A program made the translations under genes and the position numbers. This document shows positions 1 to 6,224 of a stretch of 24,717 bases of DNA, piece by piece. Within the stretch, counting starts at the first letter, position 1, and each line of letters starts with the position of its first letter. The notes under the pieces are model-generated. The model was given only the letters and a program-made list of their open reading frames with translations. It was not told where the DNA came from and did no database searches. This stretch comes from a bacterium (GTDB lineage Bacteria; Armatimonadota; Zipacnadia; Zipacnadales; Zipacnadaceae), in contig JAUWJN010000003.1 of the NCBI GenBank assembly GCA_030607655.1, positions 1-24,717 on the forward strand. Reading direction: 5' to 3'.

Positions 1-1
1 G

Positions 2-844
2 GCCTTCCCAGCTCTTCACCGAATCGACCTGTCGCTACAAGCGTTTGCCCACGGCACGCATGTACTTACCGCCAAGCCAGTCGCCAGCAATGCTGACCAG
101 GTGCGGCAAATGATGGCCGCCCAGGGCGAACTGGTGGCAGCTTGTTGCTCGTCACGCTTGCGTTTTACTGAATCTGCCGAGGCGGTAACTGAGTTTATAG
201 CCAGCGGGGCTTTGGGTGACCTGCGGGTACTGCACTGCTACTGGCTGCAAGCGGCCGGTCCCCGCCCAGAGACGCCGCCGGCCGCTTGGCGCTTGAGCAA
301 GGAACTGAATGGCGGCGGGATCTTGGCCAACGCCGGCTGCTACTGTCTGGACTATCTGCTGGGGGTAACCGGCTGGTCACTGCAGCCACAGGTGGTGTTG
401 GCGCAAACTTGGCTGGTGCCGCCTCCGTTTGAGTCGCATGTAGCCCCGGGGTCCGACGGCGAGACGCAGTTTGCGGCGCTGATTCGCTGTGCCGGCGGCG
501 TCGTAATCCCCTTCCAGCTCGGTGAATCTGTGGCTGTACAGACCGACGATACTTCACAGATCATCGGTGCTAAAGGCTCACTTACTTTGCGTATATGCCC
601 GGGCCAGGACAAACAGATTACTCATGACGCCAGTTCTACTGAGGACGGGGTAGTATCCAGGGCGCTCTGGGAGGGCGACGAGGGGTGGCCTGCCGTCCAT
701 ACCGGTGTGCTGGAGGATTTTGCCGTGGCGATCCGCGAGCAGCGTCCCCCGAAAACTGGTCTGGAGCAGTCCCTGATCATCCAGCAGATTACCGACGCAA
801 TTTACGCCTCTGCCGACCGCGGCGAGGCGGTTGAAATTACCTGA
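2..844 (+). CDS. Gfo/Idh/MocA family oxidoreductase, 5'-truncated by window edge
   Basis: NAD(P)-dependent dehydrogenase of the Gfo/Idh/MocA family, which oxidises or reduces sugars, inositols or related polyols. The reading frame is open from base 2, so the gene starts outside the window. An internal ATG at 101 is not the real start, because the codons before it encode the conserved end of the Rossmann domain: a His followed by a run ending GTHVLTAKPVASNADQV, which matches the family's 'GKHVLxEKP' catalytic-lysine motif. The remaining 280 residues cover the C-terminal alpha/beta substrate-binding domain, including an ANAGCYCLDYLL segment where family members carry the G-x-x-x-D-x-G/x-x-H region, and end with the typical 'DFAVAIREQRPPKTG...' helix. 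The Rossmann GxGxxG motif is off-window. The substrate cannot be deduced. A tRNA gene follows 54 bp downstream on the same strand. Confidence 0.85.
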   Translation, partial: AFPALHRIDLSLQAFAHGTHVLTAKPVASNADQVRQMMAAQGELVAACCSSRLRFTESAEAVTEFIASGALGDLRVLHCYWLQAAGPRPETPPAAWRLSKELNGGGILANAGCYCLDYLLGVTGWSLQPQVVLAQTWLVPPPFESHVAPGSDGETQFAALIRCAGGVVIPFQLGESVAVQTDDTSQIIGAKGSLTLRICPGQDKQITHDASSTEDGVVSRALWEGDEGWPAVHTGVLEDFAVAIREQRPPKTGLEQSLIIQQITDAIYASADRGEAVEIT

Positions 845-898
845 GGTCAACATTTTAGAAAGCCGCTGAGACCTGCATACTTTAGCATGAGGCGGGGA

Positions 899-975
899 GC
901 CGGCGTAGCTCAACCTGGCAGAGCAGCGGAATCGTAATCCGCAGGTTATCAGTTCGACTCTGATCGCCGGCTCCA
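899..975 (+). tRNA. trnT: tRNA-Thr (anticodon CGU)
   Basis: A complete cloverleaf can be folded by hand. The acceptor stem pairs GCCGGCG (899-905) with CGCCGGC (965-971). The D stem is GCTC/GAGC. The anticodon stem is GCGGA/TCCGC around the 7-base loop ATCGTAA, giving anticodon CGT (reads ACG, threonine). The T stem is ATCAG/CTGAT around TTCGACT. The discriminator base is T (972) and CCA is encoded at 973-975. It lies between the oxidoreductase and galU, with no convincing promoter or T-rich terminator of its own. Confidence 0.95.
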
Positions 976-1036
976 ATCTACACTGGTGAATCCGATAGTC
1001 CCAACCCTTACCCATTCGTCAGGAGGCCGAAGCTAA

Positions 1037-1962
1037 GTGCAGTCCACTACCATCATCACCAAGGCAGTTATCCCTGCTGCCGGATTGGGCACCCGGCTGT
1101 ATCCAGCTACCAAGGTCCAGGCCAAAGAGATGCTGCCGCTGGGCCTTAAGCCGGTCATCCAGATGGTAGCTGAGGAGCTAGTAGCCTCCGGCGTCCGCGA
1201 GATACTGATAATCACCGGCCACAAAAAGCGGGCTATTGAAGATCACTTCGATCCCAGCCAGGGCGTGGAGCTGGAGCCCCCAGCCGAAGACTGGGCGCTG
1301 CACTGCGAACGGATGGGGGTAAAGTTCTACTACACTCGGCAGTCCCGGCCCCGGGGGCTAGGCGACGCGATAGGGCAAGCCCGCGACTTTGTCGGCGATG
1401 ACCAGTTTGTAGTAGCTCTAGGCGATTGTACTATCATTGGCGGCCCCCAGCCCCTAACCCAGCGGCTGATCCAGACTCATAGCCAGCAGGGCGCGGCGGC
1501 GACCATCGCTCTCCAAAAGGTAGATGCCGCTCAGACTGATAGGTACGGGATCGTCCAGCTAGCCGATCCCCAAGCAGAGCCATTACGCCTGACTGACATT
1601 GTCGAAAAGCCCGGCCCTCAGCGGGCACCTAGCAACCTGGCGGTCTGCGCCCGTTATGTCTTCTCGCCGGCAATATTCTCACATCTGCAACAGACTGCGG
1701 CCGGCCACGGCGGCGAAATCCAACTAACCGATGCCATTCGCGCCCTGATAGCTGACGGGGGCCGGTATATGCAATTCTGCTGGCCGAGGAGGAATTGCGC
1801 CTGGATGTGGGGAACTTTACCTCGTACAGCCGAGGATTCGTGCGCGCCGTGCTTGACCATCCCGAACTGGGCACACAGTTTGCTGATTACCTACGGCGGT
1901 TAGTCGCTCACCTAGACAGCCCGGATAACCCCGATCCTGACCAGTGGGGCCGGGAGGGGTGA
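1037..1962 (+). pseudogene. galU: UTP-glucose-1-phosphate uridylyltransferase, single frameshift near 1771
   Basis: GalU makes UDP-glucose from UTP and glucose-1-phosphate in the cytoplasm, feeding polysaccharide and envelope synthesis. The GTG start at 1037 has AGGAGG at 1021-1026. The N-terminus has the nucleotidyltransferase signature AVIPAAGLGTRLYPATK, followed by KEMLP, a GDC metal-binding segment and VEKP, all canonical for the GalU family. After GGRYM (about residue 245) the frame continues into nonfamily sequence and stops at 1903. The next frame from 1771 instead reads AILLAEEELRLDVGNFTSY and goes on to a TGA at 1960-1962, restoring the expected 'RxDVGN' C-terminal motif. Joining the two frames gives about 308 residues, the usual GalU length. 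Loss of one G in an ATGGCA would explain it. It is either a sequencing/assembly error or a recent inactivation; the intact downstream frame favours error or very recent loss. Confidence 0.85.
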
Positions 1963-1987
1963 GTAACAGATGTAAGGAGGCGGTACA

Positions 1988-2704
1988 ATGCGGGAAATAG
2001 GTAGTATCATCGGCCTGACAGTGGTCTCCACAGGCGAAGGAGAATCACTGGGTATCATCACCGAGGTAGTGGTAGATCTAGCGGCGGGCATAATAGTAGG
2101 GGTCATTGTGGGCCGCGGACCGGCCGAGAAGGGAATTCGGGTTGGCGACCTCCAAGCCATCGGTAGCGATGCCGTGCTGGTGGAAAGTACCCAGGTAGCT
2201 GAACACCTATCGGCAATACCGGAATTGATGGAGCGCCCTCGCTTCTCCCAAAAGCTCCCGGACGTCATAAGCAGCGACGGGCGGCTGCTGGGCAGACTAA
2301 CTGGTGTTTACATAGATCCTCAGACCAATAAAGTCACCAGATTTGAGGTCTCCGGGGGCGCTTGGCAGGACCTTACTGAAGGGGTTATTTCCCTGCCTAT
2401 CGTGAAGGGCATTATCCATGGCCCCGACGTGGTAATAGTGCCCGCCAAAGGTCTGCCCAAGTCTCCCGGAAAGGGCGGCTTGCGGGCCTCGCTGCGCCAA
2501 CTGGCTGACAGCACTCAAGTCGGCTACCAACGGATGGGCCAACGGGCAAAACACCTCTATCAGGGGGGAGGCCAGACTCTGCGCGACCAGATGGCAACTG
2601 CCCGCCAGCAGGTGCAGAAGCTATCTGAGGAGAGTACCGAAACTACCTCTGAGCCGCCCGCCCGGGACGAGCCTAGCCCGGAAAAGGACCAATCACAGGA
2701 CTAG
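1988..2704 (+). CDS. PRC-barrel domain protein (two PRC-barrels, charged tail)
   Basis: A 238-residue protein preceded by a strong ribosome-binding site (AAGGAGG at 1973-1979, ATG at 1988). Two similar beta-rich segments can be seen. Residues about 1-75 contain GIITEVVVDLAAGIIVGVIVG, and residues about 88-160 contain GRLTGVYIDPQTNKVTRFEV; both match the PRC-barrel pattern 'G.v.dv.iD...g.v.g..v'. The second half (about 165-238) is Gln/Arg rich, then Glu/Ser/Pro rich, and looks helical then disordered. No signal peptide or membrane segment is seen. PRC-barrels occur in RimM, photosynthetic reaction-centre H subunit and many small stress or envelope proteins, so a specific role cannot be assigned. 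It sits between galU and murB with 18 bp to murB, suggesting cotranscription. Confidence 0.8.
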   Translation: MREIGSIIGLTVVSTGEGESLGIITEVVVDLAAGIIVGVIVGRGPAEKGIRVGDLQAIGSDAVLVESTQVAEHLSAIPELMERPRFSQKLPDVISSDGRLLGRLTGVYIDPQTNKVTRFEVSGGAWQDLTEGVISLPIVKGIIHGPDVVIVPAKGLPKSPGKGGLRASLRQLADSTQVGYQRMGQRAKHLYQGGGQTLRDQMATARQQVQKLSEESTETTSEPPARDEPSPEKDQSQD

Positions 2705-2722
2705 ACCGCTTACTCAGCAACA

Positions 2723-3640
2723 ATGACCGCCATAACCGAATTGCCGGTGCAACTTGCTCAACTGCCCGATGTCACGGTTCTTACCAACGAGCCGATGGCC
2801 GCTCACACCTCCTTTGGTATCGGGGGAGCCGCCGACCTGCTAGTGATGCCCAGCAGTATCGGAGCGTTAGCCGCCGCTATAAAGGTCTTGGCTGACACCG
2901 GTGTCAATGTCTGCTATATTGGCAACGGTACCAACATCCTGGTACGTGACGGCGGCATTAGAGGAGCAGTAATCAAATTGTCCGAAGCCCTGACCGGCAT
3001 ACGCCGTCAGGGCAATGTCTTGATTGCCCGGGCGGGGGAAAGTCTGGGCGCATTGTGTCAGCACTGTGCCCAGCAAGGGCTTTCCGGGCTGGAGTTTGCC
3101 GCCGGTATCCCCGGTAGTGTCGGTGGAGCTATACTTATGAATGCCGGCGCCAACGGCGGCCAGATGGCTGATGCGACCCAGTGGGTAGACGTGGTGACTG
3201 ACGGCGGCGAAATCCAACGTCGCTACCGCGACGAGATCGAGTTTGGCTATCGGCGCAGTTGCTTTCAGGATAACAAGCTGGCCATTGCCCAGGTGGCGGT
3301 ACAGCTAACGCCCGCCGACTCTCGCGATGTCTACCGCGCTCTGTATGAGGCAGTAGAGGAGCGCTGCCGCCGCCAGCCAGTAGGGCAGGCCAGCGCTGGT
3401 TGCATATTCAAACACCCCGCCGATGACTATGCTGGGCGGCTGCTGGAGGAGGCTCAGACCAAGGGGATGCGGGTCGGGGATGCCATGGTCTCCCCCAAGC
3501 ACGCCAATTTCATTGTGAATCTCGGCCACGCCACGGCCCGCGACGTCCTCCAACTGATTGAACAGATTCAGCAGAAAGTCCACGACGAATTCGGCATCCT
3601 CCTGGAGAGCGAAATCCGCATCATCGGCCAAGATGCCTAG
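2723..3640 (+). CDS. murB: UDP-N-acetylmuramate dehydrogenase
   Basis: MurB reduces UDP-GlcNAc-enolpyruvate to UDP-MurNAc with NADPH and bound FAD, the second committed step of peptidoglycan precursor synthesis in the cytoplasm. At 305 residues it has normal length. FAD-binding motifs are visible: HTSFGIGGAADLLVMP near residue 28, GNGTNILVRDGG near 68 and GIPGSVGGAILMNAGANGG near 128. The segment FGYRRSCF (about 174) is the 'YRxS' motif of the short, type II-like MurB. The catalytic loop reads ASAGCIFKHP with Cys at residue 227 where many family members have the proton-donating Ser. The C-terminal domain ends with KHANFIVN and LESEIRIIG as expected. The ATG start has no clear Shine-Dalgarno sequence, and the gap from the PRC gene is only 18 bp, so translation may depend on coupling. 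Confidence 0.95.
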   Translation: MTAITELPVQLAQLPDVTVLTNEPMAAHTSFGIGGAADLLVMPSSIGALAAAIKVLADTGVNVCYIGNGTNILVRDGGIRGAVIKLSEALTGIRRQGNVLIARAGESLGALCQHCAQQGLSGLEFAAGIPGSVGGAILMNAGANGGQMADATQWVDVVTDGGEIQRRYRDEIEFGYRRSCFQDNKLAIAQVAVQLTPADSRDVYRALYEAVEERCRRQPVGQASAGCIFKHPADDYAGRLLEEAQTKGMRVGDAMVSPKHANFIVNLGHATARDVLQLIEQIQQKVHDEFGILLESEIRIIGQDA

Positions 3641-3664
3641 ACGAATTGTACTTAGGGCTCCGGC

Positions 3665-3862
3665 ATGAGACTACGACAAGAGGTAATCAATGTTGGGCTA
3701 GCTCAGTTGCTCGAAGAGCACGGACTGGCGGCTGTGCCAGAACAAATCATTCGCGCGGTGCTGCAGGACCAAACGGCCATGCCAGACGTAATCATTGACT
3801 TTTATGATCTGGGCAAGGCTTGGCAGGGCGTTTCGGAGAGTGTTTGTCAGGGCAAAGGATGA
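3665..3862 (+). CDS. small hypothetical protein or truncated N-terminal remnant
   Basis: A 65-residue ORF beginning MRLRQEVINVGLAQLLEEHG and containing AMPDVIIDFYDLG, after which the frame ends soon at 3862. The start lies 24 bp after murB. The 'MPDVIIDF' stretch reads like the beginning of a nuclease-like or restriction-associated domain in a longer protein, but I cannot name a family with certainty. In the third frame, 3804-3917 encodes a short segment ending FVRAKDDLADLVVHGEALL that also looks protein-like and abuts the OLD gene. The pair may therefore be the two ends of one gene with an internal deletion and frame change. The alternative is a genuine small gene. No catalytic motif is evident. 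Confidence 0.4.
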   Translation: MRLRQEVINVGLAQLLEEHGLAAVPEQIIRAVLQDQTAMPDVIIDFYDLGKAWQGVSESVCQGKG

Positions 3863-3928
3863 CCTGGCAGACCTCGTCGTCCATGGGGAGGCTTTGCTTA
3901 GCGAGGAATCGATGTAGGAGGTGTCGCG

Positions 3929-5851
3929 ATGAGGCTTAAGTCAGTTCGGATTCAAAACTTCCGGTCTTTCCACGATGAGACAGTTGAGTTTGACGACTAT
4001 ACGTGCCTGGTTGGACCAAACGGGTCCGGCAAGTCTAATGTGCTTCATGCCCTCAATGTGTTCTTCCGTGACGACCAAACGCCGGGGCTGGATCCCACCC
4101 TTAGCGAAGAGGACTTCCATGGCCGGAACACTGGAGAACCTGTGCAGATTACAGTCACATTTACGGATCTAAGCGAAGACGCGCAGAAAGACTTTCAGCA
4201 CTATTACCGACAGGGCCAGTTGATGGTTTCGGCAGTTGCGGAGTTCAACCCTGGTACGGGCACGGCTGAAGTGAAACAGTACGGCCAGAGGATGGGGATT
4301 GACAGGTTTCGTCCTTTCTTCGAGGCGGTGGACGATGGGAAGCTGGTACCGGAGCTTAAGGCTATCTACGCAGAGATCAAGAAAGACTTCCCGGGGTTGC
4401 CGGCACCGGGAACAAAGCCCCAAATGACCGAGGCGCTGCGGGGCTACGAGGAAAGTCATTCCAAGGAGTGCATATCAATTCCAAGCGAGGATCAGTTCTA
4501 CGGCTGGTCCAAAGGAGCAAATCTGCTTGCAAGGTATGTTCAGGGGGTCTTTGTGCCGGCTGTGAAGGACGCTTCAACCGAAGATCGTGAGGACAGGAAC
4601 ACCGGCCTTGGCAGGCTTCTTGCTCGCACAGTGCGCGCAAAGATTAGCTTTGACGAGGAGATAGATAAGATCCGGTCCGACGCTGGGAACCGCTACGAAG
4701 AACTCCTTGAGAAAAGCCAGGATACACTCACGGAAATATCTGAGAGGCTAAGGGCGCGTCTGCGGGAGTGGGCGCACCCTGAGGCCACGCTCAAGCTGGA
4801 GTGGGATCAAGACCGCGAGAAAGCGGTGCAAGTATTGCCGCCGTTCGCCAAGACTATACCGGGAGAACCTGGCTTCGAAGGCGACCTGACGCGGTTCGGA
4901 CACGGATTCCAGCGCAGCTACCTGCTTGCGCTGTTGCAGGAGCTTTCCGGTAGCGACGCCAAAGGCGGGCCCACACTGATACTTGCATGCGAAGAACCAG
5001 AGCTTTACCAACATCCGCCGCAGGCCAGATATCTATATGATGTGCTGCTACGACTGGCTGAAGAAAACACCCAGGTGATGATCTGCACGCACAGCCCATA
5101 CTTCATCTCAGGGGAAAAATTCGAAAGTGTCAGACTAGTTCGGAAAGTTGATGGACGATCAAGGGTCCGCAGGGCTACTTGGGACCAGCTGATAGAGAAG
5201 CTGGAGCAAACGGGCGCGAAAGCCGCACCCAAACCTTCTGGTGCACTGGCCAAGATCCACCAAGCCCTGCAGCCCGGCCGCAGCGAGATGTTCTTCGCTG
5301 CGAAAGTGGTCTTTGTGGAAGGCTTGGAAGACGTTGCCTACATTACGACCTATCTGGAACTACTAAACCTTTGGGACGATTACCGAGGCCTAGGTTGCCA
5401 CATCATACCCGTTCATGGGAAGAGCCAAATGGTACAGCCGATCTCAATAGCACAATGTCTTGAGATTCCTGCGTTTGCCGTTTTTGACGCGGATGGGGAT
5501 GAACAGGAGCCCTGTAGAAGGGAAAAGCACTGCAAGGACAACCTCGAGATTCTCAAGCTTTGCAGTGTGGCGAATCCTGACCCGTTCCCCGATGCACCCG
5601 TCTGGGATGAATCGTGTGTGATGTGGCACTCTGAGATTGAGAAGGTGGTGGAGGAGGAGATTGGCCAGGAACAGTGGGGAGAGTTCCGGAACGAAGCTAA
5701 TAAGCACTATGGTCATCCACCGGGTGGGCTGGAGAAGAACGTCCTTCAGATAGCCAAAAGCCTTGAGTTCGCTTGGGATGCTGGGAAGAAGTCGGCCTCC
5801 CTCATAAGAGTTTGCGAAAAGATCATTGAGTTTGGGAAAAAACATCCCTGA
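3929..5851 (+). CDS. OLD-family ATPase with C-terminal Toprim nuclease domain
   Basis: A 640-residue protein with a good ribosome-binding site (TAGGAGG about 10 bp before ATG). The N-terminal ABC/SMC-like ATPase begins MRLKSVRIQNFRSF, has Walker A GPNGSGKS at about residues 29-36 and an FGHGFQRSYLLALLQEL segment resembling the OLD signature region. Walker B follows as LILACEEPELYQHP (Glu355-Glu358), then the THSPYFI histidine switch. After a linker the Toprim domain shows VVFVEGLEDV with Glu464 and AVFDADGDE with Asp520/Asp522, the metal-binding residues. OLD proteins are nucleases that act in phage exclusion and, in class 2 (GajA, Gabija), with a UvrD-like helicase. No helicase gene is adjacent, so a stand-alone class 1-like role is more likely. 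The codon usage looks less GC-rich than murB and gene fragments flank it on both sides, suggesting horizontal acquisition. Confidence 0.88.
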   Translation: MRLKSVRIQNFRSFHDETVEFDDYTCLVGPNGSGKSNVLHALNVFFRDDQTPGLDPTLSEEDFHGRNTGEPVQITVTFTDLSEDAQKDFQHYYRQGQLMVSAVAEFNPGTGTAEVKQYGQRMGIDRFRPFFEAVDDGKLVPELKAIYAEIKKDFPGLPAPGTKPQMTEALRGYEESHSKECISIPSEDQFYGWSKGANLLARYVQGVFVPAVKDASTEDREDRNTGLGRLLARTVRAKISFDEEIDKIRSDAGNRYEELLEKSQDTLTEISERLRARLREWAHPEATLKLEWDQDREKAVQVLPPFAKTIPGEPGFEGDLTRFGHGFQRSYLLALLQELSGSDAKGGPTLILACEEPELYQHPPQARYLYDVLLRLAEENTQVMICTHSPYFISGEKFESVRLVRKVDGRSRVRRATWDQLIEKLEQTGAKAAPKPSGALAKIHQALQPGRSEMFFAAKVVFVEGLEDVAYITTYLELLNLWDDYRGLGCHIIPVHGKSQMVQPISIAQCLEIPAFAVFDADGDEQEPCRREKHCKDNLEILKLCSVANPDPFPDAPVWDESCVMWHSEIEKVVEEEIGQEQWGEFRNEANKHYGHPPGGLEKNVLQIAKSLEFAWDAGKKSASLIRVCEKIIEFGKKHP

Positions 5852-6013
5852 GCACGAGTTCAAACAGCAAGGGCGGGCGAGAAAAACGACCCCACCAGAG
5901 CCGTGATAGATGAGGCCATAAGAGAGGCATTAGACCTGCCGGACTTTTCTATCTTGCGCGAACTGCTCGCCCGAGAACCAATTCTTTCTGGAAGCCTCGA
6001 ATCCCTTACGTAG
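5852..6013 (+). pseudogene. orphan C-terminal gene fragment after the OLD gene
   Basis: Directly after the OLD stop codon and in the same frame, 53 codons stay open to a TAG at 6011-6013. They encode a soluble, amphipathic sequence including AVIDEAIREALDLPDFSILR followed by ELLAREPILS. There is no ATG; a GTG lies at 5903 but without a ribosome-binding site. The sequence resembles the extreme C-terminus of a larger protein, and the wording reminds me of the ends of some DNA methyltransferases, but this is recollection and not shown. It is best read as the remaining tail of a gene removed when the OLD gene arrived, or as part of a decayed defence cassette. It could instead be a readthrough extension of the OLD protein. 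Confidence 0.35.
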
Positions 6014-6044
6014 CGTCCCTCGGAAGCTTCGACAGGCCGCAATC

Positions 6045-6066
6045 GCGACAGGAATGTCGCTCCTAC
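6045..6066. repeat. extragenic palindrome GCGACA-GGAA-TGTCGC with CTCCTACGG tail
   Basis: A perfect 6-bp inverted repeat (6045-6050 with 6055-6060) around a GGAA loop, followed by TCCTACGG. The stretch lies in the gene-free 6014-6224 region. A second hairpin at 16398-16423 is followed by a similar CCCCTACGG tail, so the two may belong to one family of dispersed extragenic elements. Confidence 0.5.
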
Positions 6067-6119
6067 GGCGCTCCCCCGCACTGGGCCTCCATTTTCAAAA
6101 GTTTTTGCCGGAGGGGTGC

Positions 6120-6154
6120 GGGGAACCGGCTTTTTCCCAAAAAGCGGGTTCCCC
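6120..6154. repeat. long near-perfect hairpin upstream of the beta-helix gene
   Basis: GGGGAACCGGCTTTTT (6120-6135) and AAAAAGCGGGTTCCCC (6139-6154) are reverse complements except for one position, separated by CCC. The transcript would form a stem of about 15 pairs on either strand. There is no clean T-tract after the stem on the plus strand, but the T-run is inside the arm. It may act as a bidirectional terminator or transcript stabiliser between the OLD region and the gene at 6225, or it may be a palindromic mobile relic. The rest of 6014-6224 shows no gene and no clear promoter. Confidence 0.6.
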
Positions 6155-6224
6155 CCGTAGAGGCCGCTGGTACATTATTGCAGCCTCAGAAGGGACAGCC
6201 CTGGCCGACGGGGAATAGGGTAGT

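Noticed and set aside
578..1015. 145-codon minus-strand frame spanning the oxidoreductase end and the tRNA
   Set aside because: It would read through a complete tRNA gene and has no protein similarity that I recognise.
5860..6081. 73-codon minus-strand ORF between the OLD gene and the repeats
   Set aside because: The plus-strand reading through the same bases has more protein-like sequence and ends at a clean stop; the minus frame crosses the GCGACA palindrome.
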